A stretch of 64,000 nt of DNA from Rhodocyclaceae bacterium (GCA_020445785.1 JAGRFZ010000059.1:49323-113322); one strand, 5' to 3'. Shown: positions 1-9,020, numbered from the stretch's first letter. Numbers and translations: made by a program. Notes: a model not told the origin generated them from the sequence alone.

Positions 1-308
1 GACTTGCGGGTCAATAGCGCTGGCGCCGGCTGCGTCGATTGGCTGCGGTTGGCCAGTTCCACCAGCCCCAGCTGGATGTCGTCGACACCGAATTCGTCGC
101 CCGCGATCCCATAGAAATGCTCGATCGCCCGGCCCGCCTGCTGCACCTGGCCAGCCTTGCCGCGCACCGTAAAGCGCTCGCCGCGACGGGCGATCTCGAC
201 GTCGTAGGCGGTTTCGATCTGGCGCAGGTTCTCGTCCAACGCGCCGCACAGGTTGGCCAGGCGCTGATTGTCCAGCGGCTCCAGCACCACTTCCAGGGTC
301 TTCGCCAA
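1..308 (-). CDS. phoH: PhoH-like ATPase, N-terminal part (runs off window edge)
   Basis: About 102 N-terminal residues are present. They begin at a TTG codon (306-308) that directly abuts the miaB stop, so the two genes are almost certainly co-transcribed and translationally coupled. The readable peptide (AKTLEVVLEPLDNQRLANLCG, then a KH-like segment with FTVRGKAGQV) matches the N-terminal nucleic-acid-binding region of PhoH/YbeZ proteins, which act with the RNase YbeY in RNA metabolism. The P-loop ATPase domain lies outside the window. The order miaB-phoH(-ybeY) is standard in Beta/Gammaproteobacteria, which supports the call. The TTG start is inferred from adjacency to the miaB stop; a GTG a few codons later is possible. 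Confidence 0.85.
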   Translation of the reverse strand, partial: MAKTLEVVLEPLDNQRLANLCGALDENLRQIETAYDVEIARRGERFTVRGKAGQVQQAGRAIEHFYGIAGDEFGVDDIQLGLVELANRSQSTQPAPALLTRK

Positions 309-1646
309 TCAGCTCTCCCGAGTCACGATTTCGCCCCGCAGGCTGTGGGGCAACGCCGCCGTGATGGTCACGTCGACGAAATGGCCCGCCAGGCGCGCCA
401 GGCCGGGGAAGTTCACCACCCGGTTGTTGTCGGTGCGCCCCGCCAGCTCGCTGGCGTCCTTCTTCGACGGCCCTTCCACCAGCACCCGCTGCACCGAACC
501 GACCATCGCAGCAGAGATCGCCGCCGCTTGTTCCTCGATGCGCTTCTGCAGGCGGGCGAGGCGGGCGAGCTTGACCGCCTGCGGCGTGGCGTCGGCGAGA
601 TCCGCCGCCGGCGTGCCGGGCCGCGCACTGTAGACGAAGCTGAAGGAGGTGTCGAAACCGACCTCGTCGATCAACCGCATCGTGGCCTCGAAATCGGCCT
701 CGGTCTCGCCCGGAAAGCCGACGATGAAATCCGACGACAAGGACAGATCCGGCCGCGCCGCCTTGAGCCGCCGCGCCAGCGACTTGTACTCGAGCACGGT
801 ATAACCACGCTTCATCGCCGCCAGCACCCGATCGGCGCCGGCCTGCACCGGCAAATGCAGATGGGATACCAGCTTCGGCAAGCGAGTGTAGGCCTCGATC
901 ACCCGCGGCGTCATCTCGCGCGGATGTGATGTGGTGTAACGCAGGCGCTCGATGCCGGGCACGTCGTGCACGCACTCGAGCAGGAAGGCGAAGTCCGCCA
1001 TCTCGTCGCTGCCTGGTGCCATCGGCGCACGCCAAGCATTGACGTTCTGCCCCAGCAGGGTGATCTCGCGCACGCCCTGCGCGGCCAGGCCGGCGACCTC
1101 CGCCAGGACGTCGGCCAGCGGTCGGTAGATCTCGTCGCCGCGGGTATAGGGCACGATGCAGAAGCTGCAGTACTTGCTGCAGCCCTCCATGATCGAGACG
1201 AAGGCGCTCGCCCCCTCGACCCGGGCCGGCGGCAGATGGTCGAACTTTTCGATTTCCGGAAAGCTGATGTCCACCTGGGCACTGCCCGACCGGCGCCGCT
1301 GGTCGATCAGCGCCGGCAGCCGGTGCAGCGTCTGGGGGCCGAACACCAGGTCCACATACGGCGCGCGGGCCACGATGGCTTCGCCTTCCTGGCTCGCCAC
1401 GCAACCACCGACACCGATGATCAGCCCGGGCTTGCGGCGTTTCAGGTGCTTGACCCGGCCCAGGTCGTGAAACACCTTCTCCTGCGCCTTTTCACGCACC
1501 GAGCAGGTATTGAACAGGATCACGTCGGCGTCTTCGGGGTTGTCGGTGGTCTCCAACCCCTCGCTCGAACCCAGCACGTCCGCCATCTTGTCCGAGTCGT
1601 ACTCGTTCATCTGACAGCCGAAAGTGCGTATGTACAGTTTCTTCAT
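309..1646 (-). CDS. miaB: tRNA-2-methylthio-N6-dimethylallyladenosine synthase MiaB
   Basis: This 445-residue radical SAM methylthiotransferase adds a 2-methylthio group to i6A37 of tRNAs reading UNN codons. The N-terminal MTTase domain shows the auxiliary cluster cysteines C11 ([12 protein letters not shown]), C48 ([10 protein letters not shown]) and C82 (GVGGCVASQ). The radical SAM cluster is C156-x3-C160-x2-C163 ([15 protein letters not shown]). A C-terminal TRAM domain follows ([12 protein letters not shown] through [11 protein letters not shown]). Length matches the family. It is followed without a gap by phoH. All catalytic cysteines are intact. Confidence 0.97.
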   Translation of the reverse strand: MKKLYIRTFGCQMNEYDSDKMADVLGSSEGLETTDNPEDADVILFNTCSVREKAQEKVFHDLGRVKHLKRRKPGLIIGVGGCVASQEGEAIVARAPYVDLVFGPQTLHRLPALIDQRRRSGSAQVDISFPEIEKFDHLPPARVEGASAFVSIMEGCSKYCSFCIVPYTRGDEIYRPLADVLAEVAGLAAQGVREITLLGQNVNAWRAPMAPGSDEMADFAFLLECVHDVPGIERLRYTTSHPREMTPRVIEAYTRLPKLVSHLHLPVQAGADRVLAAMKRGYTVLEYKSLARRLKAARPDLSLSSDFIVGFPGETEADFEATMRLIDEVGFDTSFSFVYSARPGTPAADLADATPQAVKLARLARLQKRIEEQAAAISAAMVGSVQRVLVEGPSKKDASELAGRTDNNRVVNFPGLARLAGHFVDVTITAALPHSLRGEIVTRES

Positions 1647-1837
1647 CGATCGACCCGTGCCACTCCGGCACCCACTTCGCCCGCCTCCGCGCCCGCACGG
1701 GCGGGAGCGCGGCGAAGCAAAAACCGCGAATACTCGTTCAATGGACGCCGCAAGTCAATGCAAGTTTCTGATATTCCAACAATTCGCCAAGCGCGTCGGA
1801 TCCGGTCGGCGCGCTCGCCGGCGTCCGCCGCGGCGGC

Positions 1838-1867
1838 TTGACCCCGTGCAATCCCAGACGCTATTAT
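1838..1867 (+). promoter_or_regulatory. Promoter of tRNA-Met
   Basis: A sigma70-type promoter with -35 TTGACC (1838-1843), an 18-bp spacer and -10 TATTAT (1862-1867). It ends 12 bases before the mature tRNA 5' end. The stretch after the -10 is GC-rich (cgccggc), the type of discriminator usual for stringently controlled stable-RNA promoters. Assigned by eye from hexamer match and position. Confidence 0.7.
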
Positions 1868-1879
1868 CGCCGGCTTCGT

Positions 1880-1956
1880 GGTGATGTAGCTCAGACGGTT
1901 AGAGCGATGGATTCATAACCCATAGGTCGGCGGTTCGATTCCGCCCATCACCACCA
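1880..1956 (+). tRNA. tRNA-Met (anticodon CAT, elongator type)
   Basis: A 77-nt cloverleaf with a perfect 7-bp acceptor stem (GGTGATG/CATCACC), discriminator A and an encoded CCA. The D arm has GTAGCTCAGACGG and the T arm GGCGG-TTCGATT-CCGCC. The anticodon loop TTCATAA gives CAT. A fully paired G1-C72 and the lack of initiator-type C1 mismatch and GGG/CCC anticodon-stem pairs indicate an elongator tRNA. The anticodon stem ATGGA/CCCAT has an A31-C39 mismatch next to the loop. A lysidine-modified tRNA-Ile(CAT) cannot be fully excluded without comparison. Confidence 0.95.
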
Positions 1957-1962
1957 GTTTCG

Positions 1963-1993
1963 ACGCCGAAGCCTTCGGGCTTCGGCGTTTTTT
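1963..1993 (+). terminator. Rho-independent terminator of tRNA-Met
   Basis: An 11-bp perfect GC-rich stem (acgccgaagcc/ggcttcggcgt) closes on a TTCG tetraloop and is followed by a run of six T (1988-1993). It starts seven bases after the tRNA CCA. It also lies just beyond the stop of the convergent hydrolase gene but has no U-tract in that direction. Confidence 0.9.
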
Positions 1994-2002
1994 CGTGGAC
2001 GA

Positions 2003-3022
2003 TCACGGGGCGTGCAGTACGCACCACTCGCGCGCAGCCGTGGCCGGGCCTGCCAGCCACGCCCCGACGAAATGGATCTGGTTGCGGTCGTGCAGGATCG
2101 GGGTGTGGCCGGTGTCGGGTACGTGCATCAGTTGCAGCTCGCGCCCCTGTTGCATCCGCGCCAGGGTGTGCGGCAGCAGCGCGTCCGACTGCAGACCGTG
2201 GATCACCAGCACCGGGCAGCGTACCCGCTGCCAGTCGGCCCACTGGTCGAGGCTCGCACCGGCGTCTCGGCGGTAGGCCTGCAGCGCGCGGATGTCGTGG
2301 CGGTAGACGCGCCCGCCGTCGGCTTCGGACCAGCGGGTCTGGTGATAGCTCAGATGAAAACGTACGTCGTCGCTGGCCGGGCCGAAATTGCGCTGGGCGG
2401 CACCGATCTTGCGCAGCAGGTCGGCCGGATTGCGGAATACGTAGTGACGCGCCAGCGCCTGGGCGCGCCGCGTGCGCCGGCTCTTCGGCACGAAGGGTCC
2501 GATATCGTTGAGAATCAGCCGGGCCACCCGACCCGGGTAGCGCGCCGCGAGCACGATGCCGGCGCTACCACCGAGCGACGAGCCCAGCAGCGAGACCGGG
2601 CCACCGCCGAGGTGGTCGATCAGTTGCCGCAACTGCTCGACATGGGTCGCGAGCGAATAGTCGCCCTCGTCCACCAGCCAGCCCGACGCACCTCGGCCGG
2701 CCCAGTCCATGCAGATCACACGAAACCGATCACGCAACGCATCCGCGAGAAAGGCGAAGCGCATCGCACTGTTGGCGACGCCACCGCAACAGACCAACAG
2801 CGGCGCGCCGCGCGCCCCCCACTCGGAATAGGCAATACGCACCCGATAGGCGCGCCGCATGCGGCGGGGCGTTCCCGGCTGCAGGCGGGTCGGATGCTGG
2901 TATTCGAAGTGGCCGTCGAGGTAGTGCCCGTCGAAGCGCGCCGCGGTGGCCTCCGCCTGGCGCAGGTAGTCGTACCAGTTGCGAAGCTGCAGCAGACCGG
3001 CATTGCCGTTGCGGGCATTCAC
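2003..3022 (-). CDS. Alpha/beta-fold hydrolase
   Basis: A 339-residue protein with an N-terminal extension of about 60 residues before the alpha/beta-hydrolase core. The nucleophile elbow is G-S-S149-L-G (LLGSSLGGSAG). The oxyanion region reads CCGGVANSAMRF, and the catalytic acid and base lie in VIHGLQSDALLP and PDTGHTPILHD. The DWAGRGASGW segment is also typical of the family. Substrate cannot be read from sequence; an esterase, lipase-like or C-C hydrolase role are all possible. Its ATG overlaps the stop of the upstream kinase gene (ATGA), so it is translationally coupled as the last gene of the four-gene operon. Confidence 0.85.
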   Translation of the reverse strand: MNARNGNAGLLQLRNWYDYLRQAEATAARFDGHYLDGHFEYQHPTRLQPGTPRRMRRAYRVRIAYSEWGARGAPLLVCCGGVANSAMRFAFLADALRDRFRVICMDWAGRGASGWLVDEGDYSLATHVEQLRQLIDHLGGGPVSLLGSSLGGSAGIVLAARYPGRVARLILNDIGPFVPKSRRTRRAQALARHYVFRNPADLLRKIGAAQRNFGPASDDVRFHLSYHQTRWSEADGGRVYRHDIRALQAYRRDAGASLDQWADWQRVRCPVLVIHGLQSDALLPHTLARMQQGRELQLMHVPDTGHTPILHDRNQIHFVGAWLAGPATAAREWCVLHAP

Positions 3023-5472
3023 TCGCTGCCGCCCCGGGTCCGAACCCGCTCGCGCTCGCGCTGGCGCAGCACGTCCACCATGACGTTGAAGGTGCGCGCA
3101 AGCTGGCCCAATTCGTCGCGGCCGCTGGCGCGCACGGTGGCAGCCGAAAAGTCGCCGCCACGTAGGGCGTCGGCGGCCGCGGTGAGCGCCAGGATCGGAC
3201 GTGACAGCGAGCGCGCGAAGAACATTGCCACCAATACGAACAGCATGCCGACGACGGCGACGCTGGCAAGGACATTGGAAAAGAGTTCGTCCAGCGGCGA
3301 CTCGAAGTAGGCTCGCGGCTCGGAGACGCCGACCACCCAGTCATGGCCGGCGACCGGCGCGTAGCCGGCGATCTCGGCGAGCCCACTGATGCTGGATCGA
3401 TACGCAATGCTGCCCGGCGCGCGGGCGCCGACCATCGCAGCCGCCAGCGTCGGCATGGCGAGATCGTCGATGCGGTCGCGCCGGAACCGGCGGTCGGCGA
3501 GGATCGCGTCGAGCACGTCCGGCGCGAGCGGCTGCAGGCTGTGGTAGAGCAGCGCGCGATCGTGGTGGTAGAGAACGACGCCGTCGCCGTCCACCAGCAA
3601 GGGCTCGCGACCGCCCTCCTGGCGACCGCGCGCGAGAATCGCGTCCACGACCTCGCCCTTGACCCGTAGCACGATCGCGCCGACCACCTCGCCAGCGCCA
3701 TTGCGGGCAGGCTCGGCGAAAAAGATGCCGGGTTCGCCGGCGACCGCACCGACAAGGATGCCGCTGACGTAGGACTCGCCACGAATCGCCCGTTGGAAAT
3801 AGTCTCGGAACGCGAAGTTTCTACCGACCACGGCCGGGTCGCTCGACAGCACGATCGTGCCGTGGCGATCGTAGGCCATCGCCAATTGCACGTCGGGATT
3901 CGCACGCACCAGATCGTCGAGGCGCGCCTGGGCACGTCGGCCCGCCGGGCGACGGGCCCGAACCTGATCGAGCTCACCGACCAAGGCCTCGTCCGAGGCG
4001 AGGTAGCGGGACAGCTTGCGGTTGTCGGACAGCAATTGCGCGACCCGTGCGGCGAGGCTGTCGGCAAGCTGCATCAGATTGCGCAACTCGCCCGCGCTGA
4101 CCCGCTCGGTACTCGCGGTCAGATTGTACTGGGCGGTGATCAACATCGGCGCGAGGGCCGCGAACACCATCGCCACGGTCATCTTCAGCGAAAGCGGCCA
4201 GGCGGCTGGATGCAGCAGGCGCCGACAGCCATGCGCCACCCGCTTCGACAACGATCGCCGTCGCTGCATGCCGCGCGGCGCCAAGTCGCCGGCTGCGAGT
4301 GCGTCCGGCAGGGCCATTGCCGCCGGATCGGCCGCGAACAGGGCGCGGCGAAACTCGGCAACGCTCTGCGGGCGATCCGGCGGATGCGGCGCGAGCGCCC
4401 AATCGATCGCCCGCAGCAGTTCCGCACTGTAGCGCGAGGCACCACGCACGGCGGCCGCGGCCATCGGATCGCCGGCGCCCGCCCGCAGCGGTGCGTCCGG
4501 CGGCTTGTCGCCGAACAGCATCCAATACAGGGTCGCGCCCAGCGCGTAGATGTCGGTCCACGGTCCCTGGCTGCCGCTGCCGTACTGCTCGATCGGACCG
4601 TAGCCCGGCGTCACCATCGTCAACTCGCCCTCGCGGCCGCCGGTGGGGCCGGCCGAGCCGAAGTCGAGCAACACCAATGAACCATCACCGGCACGCACCG
4701 AAATGTTGTCGGGCTTGATGTCGCGGTGCATGAATCCGGCACGGTGCACGGTTTCGAGGCCGTGCAGCAGTGGTGCCAGCATGTCCAGCAGGTCGCGCTC
4801 GCCGACGCCGCCGGACTCCGGCCACCATTGGCGCAAGGATTTGCCGCGCTCGTATTCGAGCACCATGTAGGCCGTGTTGTTGGCCTCGAAGAAGCGGGCC
4901 ACGCGCACGATGTGGGGGTGGCGAAACGCCGCCAGCGTGCGCGCCTCGACCAGGAAGTTCTCGAGGCCGCGCAGGTACAGATCCAGCCTGCGGGCGCCAC
5001 GGGCACTGACCCGCTGATCCTCGAGACGATAGGCGATCTGCGATGGCAGGTACTCCTTGATCGCCATCCGCGCGTGAAGATGGATGTCCGAAGCCAGGTA
5101 GGTGACGCCAAAACCGCCCTGTCCCAGTACCCGCTCGATGCGGTACTCATGCAAGCGGTAGCCGGGCGGCAAGGTCTCGCTGGCAGCCGGTGCCGCGCTG
5201 ATCAGGTCGGCGCTCGGCCGGGTCTCGGGCAGCGGCAGCACCACGGTCTGCTGGTCATCGCCGAATCCGGGCGCGCGCGAGTCCGACATCAATGGCGCAA
5301 GCCGGGCCATGACCCGGGTGCGCTCGTCGTCCCGCGGCGCAGCCCCGGCGGACGCTTGCCCGGCGCGCGGCAGCACCCGGGTCGCCTCGGGGTCGCCGAG
5401 CACGACCGTGGCGTCGTCGTCGGTCGCGTCGGCGCCCATGGGGCCTCGGCCGGCGGCTGTCCTGGCGCTCAT
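3019..5472 (-). CDS. Membrane Ser/Thr protein kinase with C-terminal periplasmic sensor and HAMP
   Basis: An 817-residue protein. Residues 1-100 are low-complexity with four T-x-V motifs. Residues 105-380 are a Hanks-type kinase: glycine loop LGQGGFGVTYLA, Lys139 (AIKEYLP), catalytic loop HRDIKPDN (D251), DFG (D270) and activation segment TPGYGPIEQY. A membrane helix (about 430-447) precedes a large extracytoplasmic region resembling a double Cache sensor, with PDVQLAMAYDRHGTIVLSSD and FRDYFQRAIRGESY, then a second helix (VLASVAVVGMLFVLVAMFFA) and a HAMP domain (RPILALTAAADALRGGDF). The protein ends about 15 residues after HAMP with no output module there, so the N-terminal kinase is presumably the output. 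It overlaps both neighbours by 4 bp. Confidence 0.9.
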   Translation of the reverse strand: MSARTAAGRGPMGADATDDDATVVLGDPEATRVLPRAGQASAGAAPRDDERTRVMARLAPLMSDSRAPGFGDDQQTVVLPLPETRPSADLISAAPAASETLPPGYRLHEYRIERVLGQGGFGVTYLASDIHLHARMAIKEYLPSQIAYRLEDQRVSARGARRLDLYLRGLENFLVEARTLAAFRHPHIVRVARFFEANNTAYMVLEYERGKSLRQWWPESGGVGERDLLDMLAPLLHGLETVHRAGFMHRDIKPDNISVRAGDGSLVLLDFGSAGPTGGREGELTMVTPGYGPIEQYGSGSQGPWTDIYALGATLYWMLFGDKPPDAPLRAGAGDPMAAAAVRGASRYSAELLRAIDWALAPHPPDRPQSVAEFRRALFAADPAAMALPDALAAGDLAPRGMQRRRSLSKRVAHGCRRLLHPAAWPLSLKMTVAMVFAALAPMLITAQYNLTASTERVSAGELRNLMQLADSLAARVAQLLSDNRKLSRYLASDEALVGELDQVRARRPAGRRAQARLDDLVRANPDVQLAMAYDRHGTIVLSSDPAVVGRNFAFRDYFQRAIRGESYVSGILVGAVAGEPGIFFAEPARNGAGEVVGAIVLRVKGEVVDAILARGRQEGGREPLLVDGDGVVLYHHDRALLYHSLQPLAPDVLDAILADRRFRRDRIDDLAMPTLAAAMVGARAPGSIAYRSSISGLAEIAGYAPVAGHDWVVGVSEPRAYFESPLDELFSNVLASVAVVGMLFVLVAMFFARSLSRPILALTAAADALRGGDFSAATVRASGRDELGQLARTFNVMVDVLRQRERERVRTRGGSE

Positions 5473-6491
5473 CGCGCCCCCCCCTGATCATCGAGCAGCT
5501 CGGCATAGTCGAACATGGCCAGTGGCGGCGGCAGCCCCAGGCGGCGCGCCACCGGGAGATTCACCGGCAGCGAGAAGCGACTCAGGGTTTCCACCGGAAT
5601 GCTCGCCGGCGCGCGCCCCTGCAGCAGGATCTGCTCCGCCTTGAAGGCCGTGAACTGGCCGACCGCCTCGTAGCCGGAGACGATCCCGGTCAGCGCGCCG
5701 GCCCGCACCAGCGCCTCGGTCGAGGCAAAGCTCGGCAGACCGATCTCGGTGGCCCGAGCCAGCAGTTGCGGCGCGACCGTGGTCAGGAAGGAGTCGGGCG
5801 GCAGATAAAGCCATTGGGCACCGGCCCGACGCAGTTCGTCCACCAGGCGGCCCGCCTGCGTGCCGTCCGGGCGTCCGTTGTCGTCGAGCGGGAACGGGCG
5901 TGTCAGCACCGCGAAACCTTGGCGCCGGCCGAGCGCTTCGACGCCGGCCACCGCGAGCCGTGCATTCTTCTCGGTCGGCGAATAGATCACCCCCATCGCT
6001 TCGAAGGCCCGATAGCTCGCCATCGCGCGCAGTTGGGCCTCGAGCGGGGCCATGTGGCTGACCCCGGTGAGCGCCCGGCCCGGTGTCGCCATCGACGGCA
6101 CCAGACGCGCACCCACCGGATCGGCCACCAGCGTGAACACCGCCGGCACGTCGGTGACATGGCGCGCGGGCTCGATGCCGTCGAAGGGCCCGAGCACACC
6201 GAGGCTGACCGTGGTGCCCCAGGTGTATACCAGGTCCGGCGCCTCGCCGCGGATGCGTGCGACGACATCCGGGAGGCGGCCCGGATCGCGGGCGATGTCG
6301 TGCCAGAGGATCTCGGCGACCATGCCGCGAGCGGCGAGATAGGCTTCGAATCCGTCTTCGACCCGGGTGCGGCCGCGATAGGTCACGGCGCTGATCCGAA
6401 GGCGCCGCGACGGCAAGCGCCGGGCCCAAGCGAGGCCCGGGCAGGCCAATGCGGCCGCCATGGCCAGAATCGTTCGCCTGCGTGCGTTCAT
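5469..6491 (-). CDS. ABC-type substrate-binding protein (PF04392-like), solitary
   Basis: A 340-residue exported protein. The signal peptide (MNARRRTILAMAAALACPGLAWA) is cleaved after the AWA. The mature region resembles the ABC-transporter substrate-binding family seen with uncharacterised ABC systems, with lobes marked by RLRISAVTYRG, PDLVYTWGTTVSLGVLG, PAVFTLVADPVGARLV, MGVIYSPTEKNA and PSFASTEALVRAGALTG. No permease or ATPase gene lies beside it. It overlaps the kinase start by 4 bp and begins 22 bp after the MFS-sensor gene, so it may deliver a ligand signal to the sensor domains encoded on either side rather than serve transport. The start was chosen for the signal peptide; the frame stays open upstream. 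Confidence 0.85.
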   Translation of the reverse strand: MNARRRTILAMAAALACPGLAWARRLPSRRLRISAVTYRGRTRVEDGFEAYLAARGMVAEILWHDIARDPGRLPDVVARIRGEAPDLVYTWGTTVSLGVLGPFDGIEPARHVTDVPAVFTLVADPVGARLVPSMATPGRALTGVSHMAPLEAQLRAMASYRAFEAMGVIYSPTEKNARLAVAGVEALGRRQGFAVLTRPFPLDDNGRPDGTQAGRLVDELRRAGAQWLYLPPDSFLTTVAPQLLARATEIGLPSFASTEALVRAGALTGIVSGYEAVGQFTAFKAEQILLQGRAPASIPVETLSRFSLPVNLPVARRLGLPPPLAMFDYAELLDDQGGAR

Positions 6492-6513
6492 CCGCACTCC
6501 GCTGCCAAGCCGT

Positions 6514-8880
6514 TCATGCCACGCCCCGCATCGCCGGGATCGACGCCTGCCCCCGCCCCAGCACCCATCCGCACACCAACGCGCAGACCAGGGCGGCGGC
6601 ACCGAGCGCGGCGAAGGCACCGCCGAATCCGGCGGAAGACAACAGCGCAGCCGCCACCAGCGGGCCGGCGACGTTGCCGAGGCGCTCGAGCAAGCGGTAG
6701 GCGCCGTAGACCGCGTCGACGCCGTGTTCGGCAATGTCGTCCCGACACATCTCGCCGACCAGCGCCGACTGGGCCGAAATCGCCAGCGCCTGGCCCAACC
6801 CGAGCAGGCCGACCAGCGCCAGCAGGCCGGCTTCGTCGGGCATGGCCGAGGCCGCGAGGACACCGGCACCGGACAGGCCGAGGCCGCCGGCGACCAGCCC
6901 CAATCGGCGCGGAAAATCTTCACCGCGACGCGCGGCCAACGGCACCAGCACCACCATCAGCAAGCCGTACAGCATGATCAACCGGCCCGCCGCAGCCTGG
7001 CCGTGGCCGAGCTCGGCGACATATAGCGGCACCAGATAGAACAGCACGCCGACCAGCAGCACCTTGGCCGGGATCGCGGCGAACAGGGCCAGCACCGCGA
7101 ATCGCCGGTTGGCAAGCAGTCCGACCAGGTCCCGAAAGCGGACGCCCGCGCCTTCACCGCGATGGCCGTTCCCCACAGGCAGCGCGCCCATCGGCACCAG
7201 CGCCAGCAGGCACAGCGCAGCGGACACCGCGAAGGTCGGGCGTTGGCCGAGCTGGTCGGCAAGGATGCCGCCGATCGAAGGTCCGCACACGGTGGCGGCC
7301 ATGATCGCGCCGACGAACACGGCGAAGCCGCGGGTGCGACCCGCGGGCCCGGCCTGATCCAGGACGTGGCCCTGGGCCGCGGCGAAGACCACGGCATAAC
7401 CCACCGCGCACAGTGCGCGCCACAGCAGCAGGTCGGCGAAACCCTGAGCGAGTGCACTGCCGGCAAAGCCGACCGCCCCGATCAGGGCACCGGCAAGCAA
7501 GGCACGGCGCCTTCCCACGCGTTCGCTCCAGCGCCCCATGGCCGGCTGGCCGAGGGCGACGATCAGCATGAACAAGGCGATCGGCAGACCGACCACGAGG
7601 GGTTCGACGGCGCCGCCCTCGCCGCCGGCGAGCCGGCCGACGTAGGCCGGCAGCAACGGACGTGTCAGTTCCTCGGCCAGGATGAAGGTGAACAGCGGCG
7701 CGCGGATACGCATCAGGCCGGCATCGGGCGAGCCGCGTGCCGTCGTGCCGACATGGCGCACCAGTTCGGCAGCGAGCACCAGTGCCACCAGCAGCACCAC
7801 CGCCACGTCCAGCCGCATGTCGATGATCAAGGCACGAACGAAATCCGGATCGATGCCGAGCACCAACGCGCCATGGCGTCGATCCTGATCGACGAGCGGC
7901 ACCACCGCCCGCCCGGCTGTCCCGCGGTCATCGAGGTCGACCGGAATCGCGCCGTCGCCGAACACCACCACGCCATCGCCGTCGACCGCGGCGACATAGG
8001 CCAGCTCCGGGTGGTGGCGGCGCAGTTCCCGCATCGCCCGATCGACGCCGTGGAGCGCAGCGAGGGCGAAGCCGGCGTCATGGGCCCGTTCGATCAGACC
8101 GGCCAGTCCACGGCCCAGCGAAGCGGCCTTGTGCACCGCCTGCGGCACCAGTTGCTCGCTGAAGGCGCGCTGCGATTGCGCACCGAAGGCCGCCATCGCC
8201 AACACCAGCGGCAGCAGGCAGGCAGCCGCCATCGACCAGCGCGCCGGCGCCCGACCGGCGCCGCGTCGACGTCGGGTCAGCCAGCCGACGGCGACCAGCG
8301 AGGCGACCGCCGCAATGCCGAAGTCGAGCGCCGCGGACACACCGAGGCGGCGATCGGCACTGGCCATCGCCGTCGCGAGCTCGCGCGCCGAATAGTGCAG
8401 CCCGAAATGCCCGATTGTCAGCCCGTAGCCGGTGCGCAGGCTGACGCCGGCAACGCGGCCACCATCGCCCAGAGCCGACCAGGGCTGATCGCCCGCACGA
8501 CTCGCCGCGAGACGCGCCTCGGCCGAGACCGTGCCACCGACGCGCGCCGGGGACGAACTGGCGAGGACGCGGCCGTCGTCGCCGAAGACGTCGATGTGGT
8601 CGACCAGTGACTCGGCCTCGCGGTGACGCGCGAGCAGCGCAGGCAAAGTGTCCAGCGCGGCCAGTTCGAGGCCCATCCCCTGCGCCCGCTCGACGCTGCG
8701 CGCCAATTCGCGGGCCGCCGACACCACCCGCGCTTCGATGATTCGCGACATCCCCTGCTCGAGCTTGGCGCGGGTCAGCAGGGTGGACATCAAGGCGCCG
8801 AACAGGCAGACCATCAAAGCAACCAGGAGCAGCCGCCGCACGCCGCCACCTGCCGGGTCCGAATCCGTTGTTGCGGGCAT
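6514..8880 (-). CDS. MFS transporter with two N-terminal extracytoplasmic sensor-like segments
   Basis: A 788-residue membrane protein from the ATG at 8880; an in-frame ATG at 8919 would add 13 residues. After a first helix (about 15-35) comes an extracytoplasmic segment of about 140 residues (LVDHIDVFGDDGRVLASSSP), a helix, another helix near 217-235, and a second segment (about 240-355; LAYVAAVDGDGVVVFGDG). Both look like single Cache-type sensor folds. A fourth helix leads into a complete MFS permease with the loop motif GRWSERVGRRRALLAGA. Fusing two sensors to an MFS carrier is unusual. It heads the operon with the binding protein, kinase and hydrolase. Substrate unknown. Confidence 0.85.
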   Translation of the reverse strand: MPATTDSDPAGGGVRRLLLVALMVCLFGALMSTLLTRAKLEQGMSRIIEARVVSAARELARSVERAQGMGLELAALDTLPALLARHREAESLVDHIDVFGDDGRVLASSSPARVGGTVSAEARLAASRAGDQPWSALGDGGRVAGVSLRTGYGLTIGHFGLHYSARELATAMASADRRLGVSAALDFGIAAVASLVAVGWLTRRRRGAGRAPARWSMAAACLLPLVLAMAAFGAQSQRAFSEQLVPQAVHKAASLGRGLAGLIERAHDAGFALAALHGVDRAMRELRRHHPELAYVAAVDGDGVVVFGDGAIPVDLDDRGTAGRAVVPLVDQDRRHGALVLGIDPDFVRALIIDMRLDVAVVLLVALVLAAELVRHVGTTARGSPDAGLMRIRAPLFTFILAEELTRPLLPAYVGRLAGGEGGAVEPLVVGLPIALFMLIVALGQPAMGRWSERVGRRRALLAGALIGAVGFAGSALAQGFADLLLWRALCAVGYAVVFAAAQGHVLDQAGPAGRTRGFAVFVGAIMAATVCGPSIGGILADQLGQRPTFAVSAALCLLALVPMGALPVGNGHRGEGAGVRFRDLVGLLANRRFAVLALFAAIPAKVLLVGVLFYLVPLYVAELGHGQAAAGRLIMLYGLLMVVLVPLAARRGEDFPRRLGLVAGGLGLSGAGVLAASAMPDEAGLLALVGLLGLGQALAISAQSALVGEMCRDDIAEHGVDAVYGAYRLLERLGNVAGPLVAAALLSSAGFGGAFAALGAAALVCALVCGWVLGRGQASIPAMRGVA

Positions 8881-9020
8881 CGTGTTTACCGGACTGATTG
8901 ACCCCAAGCATTTCGGCACGCCGACGTCAGTCTTTATCGCTTTCGCCTGCCGGGCATCGACGAGGAGCGACGCTTCGTGGCACTGTTGTCCGTGTGTCGA
9001 TCGCCCAGGAGCCCGCCCCC

